Source of the DNA: Streptomyces griseocarneus
GTDB taxonomy: Bacteria; Actinomycetota; Actinomycetes; Streptomycetales; Streptomycetaceae
Length of the DNA stretch: 64,000 nucleotides
Reading direction: 5' to 3'
Assembly: GCF_014655595.1 (NCBI RefSeq)
Contig: NZ_BNBL01000001.1
Coordinates: forward strand, 124,001-188,000
Under the pieces are notes generated by a model. That model searched no databases, was not told where the DNA came from, and was given only the letters and a program-made list of their open reading frames with translations. Below, piece after piece: positions 8,616 to 16,566 of this stretch. The position numbers and the translations under genes are program-made. Every line of letters starts with the position of its first letter. Within the stretch, counting starts at the first letter, position 1.

Positions 8616-9152
8616 TCACCACACGTCGCCCGGGCGCCAGTCGCACGTCAGCTCGCCGTCCAGGTCGAGCTTCGCCCCCAGCGGGAGGACGTAGATGCAG
8701 CCGTCCTCGTCCGGGGTGCGCTCGAGGCCCGTCGGGGCGAGCACCGACGACGGGCCGCGCCACAGCCGCCAGCCGCGGCCGGTGTACAGCGGTACGGCCT
8801 CGTCGGCCGCGCCGAGCGCCCCCAGTTCGTACGCGCCCCGGCGCAGCACGTGCTCCAGGGCCTCCATCACGGCCGAGCCGTGACCGCGCCGGCGCCGGTC
8901 GGCCCGTACCGCCACACCCTCGACGTACCCCGCGCGCAGGGCGCGGCCGCCGTGCAGCAGGCGCCGCTGCACCAGCGAGCCGTGGGCGACCGGCTCGCCG
9001 TCCTCGTACACCACGGCGTGCATGCCGCCGACGGTGTGGTCCCAGTCCTCGTCGGTGAAGTCGCCCTCGAAGGCGTCGTGCAGGAGGGAGCGGATCGCGG
9101 TGAGTTCGGCGTCGGTGAAGTGGGAGGTGTGAGCGGTGCGAAGGTCCGTCAT
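8616..9152 (-). CDS. aac(2'): Aminoglycoside 2'-N-acetyltransferase family GNAT, AAC(2')-I type
   Basis: 178 residues, the size of mycobacterial AAC(2')-Ic. The whole protein follows that family: AFEGDFTDEDWDHTVGGMHA, then QRRLLHGGRALRAGYVEGVA, the acetyl-CoA loop RADRRRRGHGSAV, YELGA, SVLAPTGLERTPDEDG and the diagnostic end CDWRPGDVW. The family moves acetyl from acetyl-CoA to the 2' amine of aminoglycosides. In mycobacteria it is a chromosomal, species-wide gene whose native role is uncertain. The ATG at 9152 has GAGG nine bases upstream. It is divergent from kdpD and convergent with the lectin. Whether it gives resistance here cannot be read from sequence. Confidence 0.9.
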   Translation of the reverse strand: MTDLRTAHTSHFTDAELTAIRSLLHDAFEGDFTDEDWDHTVGGMHAVVYEDGEPVAHGSLVQRRLLHGGRALRAGYVEGVAVRADRRRRGHGSAVMEALEHVLRRGAYELGALGAADEAVPLYTGRGWRLWRGPSSVLAPTGLERTPDEDGCIYVLPLGAKLDLDGELTCDWRPGDVW

Positions 9153-9383
9153 GCGGATCAACCTCGCAACGTGGCGGCAGGGGTGTCAAGGAGTGCTCCC
9201 CGGGGCTGACGGCGTGCGTTACGCCCCCGGGCGTCAGAGCTGCGTCAATACCTGCCGTCCGGCCGCCTCCGGCCCGAAATGTCCAAATCCTTGGCCGTAA
9301 GGTCGACGGTGCGCGACGGTGTGGCACCTCAGGACGGACAACCGCCCCGAACACCGTCGCGATTCCTGAAAGACAATGGGGCC

Positions 9384-11939
9384 ATGGGACGCGGCAACCT
9401 TCGGATCTACCTCGGCGCGGCACCGGGCGTCGGCAAGACCTACGCCATGCTCTCGGAGGCCCACCGCCGGGTGGAGCGCGGAACGGACGTCGTGGTCGGC
9501 TTCGTGGAGCACCACGGCCGACCGCGCACCGAGGTGATGCTGCACGGTCTCGAGGAGGTGCCCCGCCGCGAGATCGCCTACCGCGACTCCGTCTTCACCG
9601 AGATGGACGTGGACGCCGTCCTCGCCCGCCGCCCCGCCGTCGTCTGCGTGGACGAGCTCGCCCACACCAACGTCCCCGGCTCCCGCAACACCAAGCGCTG
9701 GCAGGACGTCGAGGAACTGCTGCAGGCCGGCATCGACGTCGTCTCGACCGTCAACATCCAGCACCTGGAGTCCCTCGGCGACGTCGTCGAGTCGATAACG
9801 GGCGTCCGGCAGCGCGAGACCGTGCCCGACGAGGTCGTCCGCCGCGCGGACCAGATCGAGCTGGTCGACATGTCGCCGCAGGCCCTGCGCCGCCGCATGG
9901 CGCACGGCAACATCTACAAGCCCGACAAGGTCGACGCCGCCCTCTCCAACTACTTCCGCCCCGGCAACCTCACCGCCCTGCGCGAGCTGGCCCTGCTGTG
10001 GACCGCCGACCGCGTCGACGAGTACCTGCGGCAGTACCGCACCGAGCACAGCGTCTCCACCATCTGGCACGCGCGCGAGCGCATCGTCGTCGGCCTCACC
10101 GGCGGCCCCGAGGGTCGTACGCTCATCCGCCGCGCCGCCCGCATGGCCGCCAAGGGCTCGGGCAGCGAGATCCTCGCCGTCTACATCGCCCGCAGCGACG
10201 GCCTGACCTCCGCCTCGCCCAAGGAGCTGGCGGTCCAGCGCACGCTCGTGGAGGACCTCGGCGGCACGTTCCACCACGTCATAGGCGACGACGTGCCGGC
10301 CTCGCTGCTGGAGTTCGCGCGCGGCGTCAACGCCACCCAGATCGTGCTGGGCTCCAGCCGCCGCAAGAACTGGCAGTACATCTTCGGGCCCGGCGTCGGC
10401 CAGACCGTGGCCCGCGACTCGGGCCCCGACCTCGACGTCCACATCGTCACGCACGAGGAGGCCGCCAAGGGCCGCGGGCTGCCCGTGGCGCGCGGCGCCC
10501 GGCTCGGCCGGGGCCGGATCGTGGCCGGCTGGCTGGTCGGCCTCGTCGGCCCCGCGCTGCTGAGCCTGCTGCTGACGCAGGTCGTCCCGGACCTCGGGCT
10601 CGCCAACGACATGCTGCTGTTCCTGTGCACCACGGTCGGGGCGGCCCTGCTCGGCGGCGCGCTGCCGTCCCTGGCCTCGGCGGCGTTCGGCTCGCTCCTG
10701 CTGAACTACTACTTCGTCGAGCCGGTCCACCGGTGGACCATCACCGACACCAAGAACATCGTCGCCATCACGATATTCGTCCTCGTCGCCATCTCCGTGG
10801 CGTCCGTCGTCGACGTCGCGGCCCGCCGCACCCACCAGGCCGCCCGGCTGCGCGCGGAATCGGAGATCCTCTCCTTCCTCGCCGGCAGCGTCCTGCGCGG
10901 CGAGACGAGCCTGGACGCCCTCCTGGAGCGGGTCCGCGAGACCTTCGGCATGGAGTCCGTGGCCCTGCTCGAGCGGGTCAGCGACGTCGACCCGTGGACC
11001 TGCGCCAGCAGCGTCGTGACCAGCGACGGCAAGCCCCTGCTGCGGCCCGAGGACGCGGACGTGGACATGCCGGTCGGCGACAACATGGCCCTCGCCCTCT
11101 CCGGCCGGGTGCTGCCCGCCGAGGACCGCCGCGTGCTGGCCGCCTTCGCCGCGCAGGCCGCCGTCGTCCTGGACCGCCAGCGGCTGGTCGACAGGGCCGA
11201 GGAGGCCCGCCGGCTCGCCGAGGGCAACCGCATCCGCACCGCCCTGCTGGCCGCCGTCAGCCACGACCTGCGCACCCCGCTGGCCGGGATCAAGGCCTCC
11301 GTGACCTCCCTGCGCTCCGACGACGTGGCCTGGTCGGCGGAGGACGAGGCCGAGCTGCTGGCCGGCATCGAGGACGGCGCGGACCGGCTCGACCACCTGG
11401 TCGGCAACCTGCTCGACATGTCCCGGCTGCAGACCGGCACCGTCACCCCGCTGATCAGGGAGATCGACCTCGACGAGGTGGTCCCGATGGCGCTGGGCGG
11501 CGTCCCGGAGGGCAGCGTCACCCTCGACATCCCCGAGACGCTGCCGATGGTCGCCGTCGACCCGGGGCTGCTCGAGCGCAGTGTGGCGAACATCGTCGAG
11601 AACGGCGTCAAGTACAACCCGGCCGGCGCCGCCCCCGTCCTCGTGGCCGCCAGCGCGCTGGGCGACCGCGTCGAGGTGCGGGTGGCCGACCGGGGGCCCG
11701 GCGTGCCCGACAGCGCCAAGGACCGCATCTTCGAGCCCTTCCAGCGGTACGGCGACGCGCCCCGCGGCGCAGGGGTGGGCCTCGGCCTCGCGGTCGCGCG
11801 GGGCTTCGCCGAGGCCATGGGCGGCACGCTGGCCGCCGAGGACACCCCGGGCGGCGGCATGACCATGGTCCTCACCCTCCGCGCCGCGCCCGGGCGGCCA
11901 CCCGTACGACCGGACCTGCCGGCCCAGGCCACGACGTGA
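9384..11939 (+). CDS. kdpD: KdpD, K+-sensing histidine kinase
   Basis: 851 residues in the full KdpD order. First the cytosolic KdpD domain with Walker A GAAPGVGKT (11-19) and the CVDELAHTNVPGS motif. Then a universal-stress-like domain (about 235-370), four transmembrane helices (about 375-475), a GAF-like segment, and a DHp/HATPase core with phospho-acceptor H627 in VSHDLRTPL and N/G boxes VENGVKYN and GVGLGLA. It senses K+ limitation and phosphorylates KdpE. I chose the ATG at 9384 (MGRGNLRIYLG), where family similarity starts. The in-frame upstream ATG at 9279 would add 35 unlikely residues. kdpE follows after 91 bases. Confidence 0.97.
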   Translation: MGRGNLRIYLGAAPGVGKTYAMLSEAHRRVERGTDVVVGFVEHHGRPRTEVMLHGLEEVPRREIAYRDSVFTEMDVDAVLARRPAVVCVDELAHTNVPGSRNTKRWQDVEELLQAGIDVVSTVNIQHLESLGDVVESITGVRQRETVPDEVVRRADQIELVDMSPQALRRRMAHGNIYKPDKVDAALSNYFRPGNLTALRELALLWTADRVDEYLRQYRTEHSVSTIWHARERIVVGLTGGPEGRTLIRRAARMAAKGSGSEILAVYIARSDGLTSASPKELAVQRTLVEDLGGTFHHVIGDDVPASLLEFARGVNATQIVLGSSRRKNWQYIFGPGVGQTVARDSGPDLDVHIVTHEEAAKGRGLPVARGARLGRGRIVAGWLVGLVGPALLSLLLTQVVPDLGLANDMLLFLCTTVGAALLGGALPSLASAAFGSLLLNYYFVEPVHRWTITDTKNIVAITIFVLVAISVASVVDVAARRTHQAARLRAESEILSFLAGSVLRGETSLDALLERVRETFGMESVALLERVSDVDPWTCASSVVTSDGKPLLRPEDADVDMPVGDNMALALSGRVLPAEDRRVLAAFAAQAAVVLDRQRLVDRAEEARRLAEGNRIRTALLAAVSHDLRTPLAGIKASVTSLRSDDVAWSAEDEAELLAGIEDGADRLDHLVGNLLDMSRLQTGTVTPLIREIDLDEVVPMALGGVPEGSVTLDIPETLPMVAVDPGLLERSVANIVENGVKYNPAGAAPVLVAASALGDRVEVRVADRGPGVPDSAKDRIFEPFQRYGDAPRGAGVGLGLAVARGFAEAMGGTLAAEDTPGGGMTMVLTLRAAPGRPPVRPDLPAQATT

Positions 11940-12030
11940 GGCCGGCCGCGGCCGCACGGACCGCAGAACGAACCGGACCAGGATTCCGGGCCCCAGGGCG
12001 GGGCCCGCTCGACAGTAGAGGTGGTTCAGC

Positions 12031-12720
12031 ATGAACCGGGTGCTCGTGGTGGATGACGAGCCGCAGATCGTCCGCGCTCTCGTGATCAACCTCAAGGCGC
12101 GGAAGTACGAGGTCGACGCCGCGCCCGACGGCGCCACGGCACTCCAGCTCGCCGCCGCCCGCCACCCCGACGTGGTCATCCTCGACCTCGGCCTGCCGGA
12201 CATGGACGGCGTCGAGGTGATCAAGGGCCTGCGGGGCTGGACCCGGGTGCCGATCCTGGTCCTCTCCGCACGCCAGACCTCCGACGAGAAGGTCGAGGCG
12301 CTCGACGCGGGTGCCGACGACTACGTGACCAAGCCCTTCGGCATGGACGAGCTGCTGGCCAGACTGCGGGCCGCCGTGCGGCGGGCGGAGCCCACGGGCT
12401 CCTCGGCCGCGGGCGACGACGCGATCGTCGAGACGGAGGTCTTCACCGTCGACCTCGCGGCGAAGAAGGTCAACCGGGGCGGCAAGGACGTACGCCTGAC
12501 GCCCACGGAGTGGCACCTGCTCGAGGTGCTCGTCCGCAACACGGGCCGTCTCGTCAGCCAGAAGCAGCTGCTGCAGGAGGTCTGGGGCCCGTCGTACGGC
12601 ACCGAGACGAACTACCTGCGCGTCTACATGGCCCAGCTGCGGCGCAAGCTGGAGCTGGACCCCTCGCACCCGAAGCACTTCATCACGGAGCCGGGGATGG
12701 GGTACCGGTTCGAGGGGTGA
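12031..12720 (+). CDS. kdpE: KdpE, OmpR-type response regulator of the K+ pump
   Basis: 229 residues: receiver domain (1-115) with acidic pocket DDE (8-10), phospho-acceptor D52 and K101 in VTKPFG, then a winged-helix domain (about 130-228) with the LTPTEWHLLE and TNYLRVYMAQLRRKLE segments of OmpR regulators. Partner of KdpD and activator of kdpFABC. An aggtgg ribosome binding site precedes the ATG. The kdpDE pair is 1.6 kb away from the pump genes, not adjacent as usual. Confidence 0.97.
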   Translation: MNRVLVVDDEPQIVRALVINLKARKYEVDAAPDGATALQLAAARHPDVVILDLGLPDMDGVEVIKGLRGWTRVPILVLSARQTSDEKVEALDAGADDYVTKPFGMDELLARLRAAVRRAEPTGSSAAGDDAIVETEVFTVDLAAKKVNRGGKDVRLTPTEWHLLEVLVRNTGRLVSQKQLLQEVWGPSYGTETNYLRVYMAQLRRKLELDPSHPKHFITEPGMGYRFEG

Positions 12721-12822
12721 GGGCGGCACGGGGCCGCGGCCGGGGGCCCGGGGGCCGGGGGTGCCCGGGTTCACGGCGTGAGGGCTGATCCCAGCCGTTC
12801 TCCGTCCCGCTACGCTGGTGAC

Positions 12823-13221
12823 ATGAGTGCCGTACCCCGTCCCGATAAGCCGACCGGCCGTTTCCGCCGGATGCTGGACCGGCTGTCCACCTCCCAGGAG
12901 GAGCTCCATCACGCGGAGCTGCAGCAGGACGCGGCGGCCGTCGGCTGCACGCGAATATGCGACTGTGACGACCGGGACATCGTCAAGGTCACCGGCACGC
13001 TGCGGACCGTGACGCTGCGGCCGCGCGCCGGTGTGCCCGCGCTGGAGGCCGAGCTCTTCGACGGCTCGGCCGCGCTCGACGTGGTCTGGCTCGGGCGCCG
13101 TTCCATCGCCGGCATAGAGCCCGGCCGTAAGCTGATCGCCTCCGGCCGGATCTCCATGAGCCGCGGCCGGAGAGTGCTGTTCAACCCCCGATACGAACTC
13201 CGACCGCTCGGACAGGAGTAG
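12823..13221 (+). CDS. OB-fold nucleic-acid-binding domain protein
   Basis: 132 residues. The N-terminal 35 are helical and charged, and the rest is a five-strand OB-fold with VKVTGTLRTVTLRP, LDVVWLGRR, KLIASGRISMSRGRRVLFNP. It resembles the short actinobacterial OB-domain proteins found next to DUF3159 genes. CTRICDCDDRD holds three cysteines that could bind metal or redox partners. The DNA/RNA role is inferred from the fold only. The ATG is at 12823, and the gene is followed three bases after its stop by the DUF3159 gene, so the two are co-translated. Confidence 0.85.
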   Translation: MSAVPRPDKPTGRFRRMLDRLSTSQEELHHAELQQDAAAVGCTRICDCDDRDIVKVTGTLRTVTLRPRAGVPALEAELFDGSAALDVVWLGRRSIAGIEPGRKLIASGRISMSRGRRVLFNPRYELRPLGQE

Positions 13222-13224
13222 CCG

Positions 13225-13953
13225 TTGTCGTCCATCGACAAGCCGACGGATCAGCAAGCCGCCCACGGCGCGCGGGACGCGGACTCCCGAGCGGCCACCG
13301 AGGCCGCCCTCTTCGAGGCCTTCGGCGGCGTGCGGGGCATGGTGGAGACCACCGTCCCCGGCCTGGTCTTCGTCGCGATCTACACGGTCAAGCGGGACAT
13401 CCACGTCGCGGCGATCGCCGCGCTGGGGCTCTCCCTGCTGCTCGGCCTCGCCCGGCTCGTCCGCAAGGACACCCTCAAGCACGCCTTCAGCGGCGTCTTC
13501 GGGGTCGCCTTCGGTGCCGTCTTCGCGATGATGTCCGGCGACGCCAAGAACTTCTACCTGCCGGGCATGCTCTACAGCCTCGGCCTCGCCGTCGCCTACA
13601 TCGTCTCGGCCGTCGCGGGCTATCCGCTGATGGGCCTGATCCTCGGCCCGGTGTTCAAGGAGAACCTCTCCTGGCGCACCCGCAACCCCGGCCGCAAGAC
13701 CGCCTACACCAAGGCCAGCTGGGCCTGGGGCCTGATCCTGCTCGCCAAGTCGGCCGTCCTCTTCCCGCTCTACTGGTGGGGCGACGTCACCCAGCTGGGC
13801 TGGGTGAAGGTGGCGCTCGGCATTCCGCCGATGCTGCTCTCCGTCTACCTGACCTGGATCTTCCTGTCGAAGGCGCCCCCGCCGATCGACGTCTTCGCGG
13901 AGATGGAGGAGGCGGAGCGCGCCGAGCGCGAGGCCAAGGCCGCGACGCGCTGA
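13225..13953 (+). CDS. DUF3159 multi-pass membrane protein
   Basis: 242 residues with about six transmembrane helices (roughly 45-65, 72-92, 98-115, 122-150, 175-195, 205-222) and the FEAFGGVRGMVETTVPGLVF opening typical of DUF3159. Both ends are charged and cytosolic. The function is unknown; its constant pairing with the OB-fold gene and TrkA genes in Streptomyces hints at ion or envelope homeostasis (inference). The start is TTG at 13225 with GGAG upstream, four bases after the previous stop. A perfect 25-bp hairpin follows. Confidence 0.88.
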   Translation: MSSIDKPTDQQAAHGARDADSRAATEAALFEAFGGVRGMVETTVPGLVFVAIYTVKRDIHVAAIAALGLSLLLGLARLVRKDTLKHAFSGVFGVAFGAVFAMMSGDAKNFYLPGMLYSLGLAVAYIVSAVAGYPLMGLILGPVFKENLSWRTRNPGRKTAYTKASWAWGLILLAKSAVLFPLYWWGDVTQLGWVKVALGIPPMLLSVYLTWIFLSKAPPPIDVFAEMEEAERAEREAKAATR

Positions 13954-13973
13954 CCGCGCCCACCACCGCGTGG

Positions 13974-14027
13974 GTACGTACGAGGAGGGCCCCCGGGACG
14001 ATTCCCGGGGGCCCTCCTCGTACGTAC
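13974..14027. terminator. Bidirectional terminator, perfect 25-bp stem
   Basis: 13974-13998 pairs perfectly with 14003-14027 around the tetraloop cgat. It lies between the convergent DUF3159 and trkA genes and can end transcription from both sides. The core is aggagggcccccggga. Confidence 0.9.
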
Positions 14028-14046
14028 GAAGCCGTGCGGGCGGCGG

Positions 14047-14724
14047 TCAGCCGGCCGTGCCCTCGCGGCGCACCGACAGCAGGTCCTCCAGCTGCTCCTC
14101 GCGCGCCGGGGCCGCGACGAACAGCAGCTCGTCACCGGCCTCCAGCGAGTCCTCCCGGTTGGGGGTGAGCACGCGGTTGCCGCGGATGATGGTGACCAGC
14201 GAGGTGTCCTCGGGCCAGTCCACGTCGCCGACACGGGTGCCGGCCAGGGCGGACTCCGGCGGCAGGGTGAGCTCGACGAGGTTGGCGTCGCCCTGGCTGA
14301 AGCGCAGCAGGCGCACCAGGTCGCCGACGCTCACGGCCTCCTCGACCAGCGCCGACATCAGGCGCGGGGTGGAGACGGCCACGTCCACGCCCCAGGCCTC
14401 GTTGAACAGCCACTCGTTCTTGGGGTTGTTCACGCGGGCCACGACCCGCGGCACGCCGTACTCCGTCTTGGCGAGCAGCGAGACGACGAGGTTGACCTTG
14501 TCGTCACCGGTCGCCGCGATGACCACGTTGCAGCGCTGCAGCGCGGCCTCGTCGAGCGAGGTGATCTCGCACGCGTCGGCCAGCAGCCACTCCGCCAGCG
14601 GCACCCGCTCCACCGAGATGGCCGAGGGGGCCTTGTCGATGAGGAGCACCTCGTGCCCGTTCTCCAGCAGCTCGCCCGCGATGGACCGTCCGACGGCACC
14701 CGCTCCGGCAATAGCGACCCTCAT
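14047..14724 (-). CDS. trkA: TrkA-type K+ channel/transporter regulatory protein (downstream copy)
   Basis: 225 residues: RCK_N Rossmann domain with nucleotide motif AGAGAVG (6-12) and acidic D30 that would favour NAD(H), then an RCK_C domain (about 140-220). TrkA/KtrA-type cytosolic rings gate K+ transporters in response to nucleotides. The ATG overlaps the stop of the upstream trkA gene (ATGA), so the two are made together and may hetero-oligomerise. There is no Trk/Ktr channel gene beside them; the KimA-like permease lies 7 kb away. Confidence 0.92.
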   Translation of the reverse strand: MRVAIAGAGAVGRSIAGELLENGHEVLLIDKAPSAISVERVPLAEWLLADACEITSLDEAALQRCNVVIAATGDDKVNLVVSLLAKTEYGVPRVVARVNNPKNEWLFNEAWGVDVAVSTPRLMSALVEEAVSVGDLVRLLRFSQGDANLVELTLPPESALAGTRVGDVDWPEDTSLVTIIRGNRVLTPNREDSLEAGDELLFVAAPAREEQLEDLLSVRREGTAG

Positions 14725-15389
14725 CAGTGCGCCTCCTCCGGGCCGGCGGCGAACGCCGCTTCCACCTTCTCGACCTCGTCCGTGCGCATCATCACGTGCA
14801 CCAGGTCGCCCTCCTGCAGCACCGTCGCGGACGTCGGCAGCATCGCCTCACCCAGTCGGGTGAGGAACGCCACGCGCACTCCGGTCTCGTCCTGCAGCAG
14901 GCTCACCTTCTGGCCCACCCAGCCCTCCGAGACGGGCACCTCGGCGAGCTGGACGCCGCCGCTGGGGTCGCGCCACAGCGGCTCCGCGCCCGACGGCAGC
15001 AGCCGTCGCAGCATCTGGTCGGCGGTCCACCGCACGGTGGCGACGGTCGGGATGCCCAGGCGCTGGTAGACCTCGGCACGGCGGGGGTCGTAGATGCGGG
15101 CCGCCACGTTCTCCACGCCGAACATCTCGCGCGCCACCCGGGCGGCGATGATGTTGGAGTTGTCGCCGCTGCTGACGGCGGCGAAGGCGCCCGCCTCCTC
15201 GATGCCGGCCTCGCGCAGGGTGTCCTGGTCGAAGCCGACGCCGGTCACCCGGCGGCCGCCGAACCCGGAGCCCAGGCGGCGGAAGGCCGTCGGGTCCTGG
15301 TCGATCACGGCGACCGTGTGGCCCTGCTGCTCAAGGGTTTGCGCGAGGGCGGAGCCCACTCGCCCGCACCCCATGATCACAATGTGCAC
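14724..15389 (-). CDS. trkA: TrkA-type K+ transport regulatory protein (upstream copy)
   Basis: 221 residues with RCK_N motif MGCGRVG (6-12) and acidic residue D31, then an RCK_C domain (about 135-213). First gene of a two-gene operon. The two proteins are clearly paralogous but diverged, which suggests distinct subunits of one ring rather than a recent copy. In related Streptomyces a K+ permease gene is usually divergent from this pair. Here the conservon and a GNAT gene lie between them and that permease. Confidence 0.92.
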   Translation of the reverse strand: MHIVIMGCGRVGSALAQTLEQQGHTVAVIDQDPTAFRRLGSGFGGRRVTGVGFDQDTLREAGIEEAGAFAAVSSGDNSNIIAARVAREMFGVENVAARIYDPRRAEVYQRLGIPTVATVRWTADQMLRRLLPSGAEPLWRDPSGGVQLAEVPVSEGWVGQKVSLLQDETGVRVAFLTRLGEAMLPTSATVLQEGDLVHVMMRTDEVEKVEAAFAAGPEEAH

Positions 15390-15618
15390 AACGCCTACCC
15401 CATGCTCCGGATTACCGCGCTGACCTGCACCAACACCCTGCTCACATCTTCCTTCTCAAGCTCACGGCCCCACGAGGGATGGCTCGTGGGTCCGACGCGA
15501 GGCGCCCTCGACGGGCGCTGCCCGCGTCAGGCGCATGGCACCACCGTATCCGCAACCCCCCGGGGACCGGGCCCCCGGACCGCCGAGTGGCCGCCCGGGC
15601 CCGGACGGCCCTTTCTTG

Positions 15619-15635
15619 TTGCGAACGATTCGCAA
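15619..15635. promoter_or_regulatory. Palindromic operator-like site before the GNAT gene
   Basis: The site is ttgcgaa-cga-ttcgcaa, a perfect 7-bp inverted repeat with a three-base spacer, 13 bases before the ATG at 15648. A third half-site, ttgcgaa at 15659-15665, lies inside the first codons. The spacing fits a dimeric repressor that blocks the start region. No cognate regulator is identified. Confidence 0.55.
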
Positions 15636-15647
15636 TAAGCTCGGCCG

Positions 15648-16367
15648 ATGATCAAGACTTGCGAACCGTCTTCCATGCCGACGTCCGCCGGGACTCCGAC
15701 GCCCGCCGGGATGCTGACGCCCGCCGAAGCCGTGCGGGCCTGGGTGGCCGGCTGGTCGGTCTCCCGGGACGCCCCGGCCCCCGTCGAGGTGCCCGGCGGC
15801 TTCCGCATCGACGTGGGGCTGCCGGGGCACGTACGCCGCTACGTCCTTCCGGAGGCCGACCCGGCCGTCCTGCGCGACCTGATGGCGGCCGTCACCGAGC
15901 CGGGCACCTGGATCAAGGTCTGCGCCCCCGCCGGGCGCGTCACGCCGTCGCTCACGCCCCGGTGGGAGGTGCGCGACCCCGAATTCATGATGTCCACCAC
16001 GCTGCGCCCGGCGGACGTGACCGCTCCCGACGGGTATGCGGTCCGCACCGTGACCGAGGGCGGCGTCACCGGGGCCGAGGTGATCGCCCCGGACGGCTCG
16101 GTCGCCGCGAGCGGCCGCACCGGCCGCACCGGGGCCGTGGCCGTCTTCGACCGGATCGCCACCGACGCCGCCCACCGTCGCCGGGGCCTGGGCAGCCTCG
16201 TGATGCGCGCCCTCTCCGCGGCCGCGCTGGAGCGGGGCGCGGAGCACGGCGTGCTCGTCGCCACGCGCGACGGCCTCGCGCTGTACGGCGCGCTGGGCTG
16301 GGACCTGCGGGCGACGGTCACGCCCTGTGTCCTCGACCCCGAGGACGGCGCATCCACGGGCGTCTGA
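15648..16367 (+). CDS. GNAT-family N-acetyltransferase
   Basis: 239 residues. The C-terminal GNAT core (about 125-230) has the acetyl-CoA loop RRRGLG (177-182) followed by a helix, and a YGALGW motif. The N-terminal 120 residues form a second, poorly conserved domain (RAWVAGWSVSRDAP then RIDVGLPGHVRRYVLPE), as in two-domain acetyltransferases of unknown substrate. The palindrome just upstream suggests tight repression. It is monocistronic, divergent from the trkA pair and co-directional with the conservon, from which it is separated by 199 bases. Confidence 0.82.
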   Translation: MIKTCEPSSMPTSAGTPTPAGMLTPAEAVRAWVAGWSVSRDAPAPVEVPGGFRIDVGLPGHVRRYVLPEADPAVLRDLMAAVTEPGTWIKVCAPAGRVTPSLTPRWEVRDPEFMMSTTLRPADVTAPDGYAVRTVTEGGVTGAEVIAPDGSVAASGRTGRTGAVAVFDRIATDAAHRRRGLGSLVMRALSAAALERGAEHGVLVATRDGLALYGALGWDLRATVTPCVLDPEDGASTGV

Positions 16368-16566
16368 CGCCCCGCCACATGGCCGGGAATCGATCGCGCA
16401 TGTCTGTTCGAGTTTCGTAACGAAGATCGGACACACGGTCACAGGCGCGGTTAGGATGATCGGTGTATTCCGCTTCCGGACGGGACGTCAGGACGCCGAC
16501 CTGTCCCTCGCTCAGCTGTCGCTGGGTGGTTCCGCACCACATGTCCCCGTCGTCCAAGAGGAATTG

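Noticed and set aside
9234-12224. 996-codon minus-strand open frame opposite kdpDE
   Set aside because: Low-complexity shadow; kdpD and kdpE have full motifs on the plus strand.
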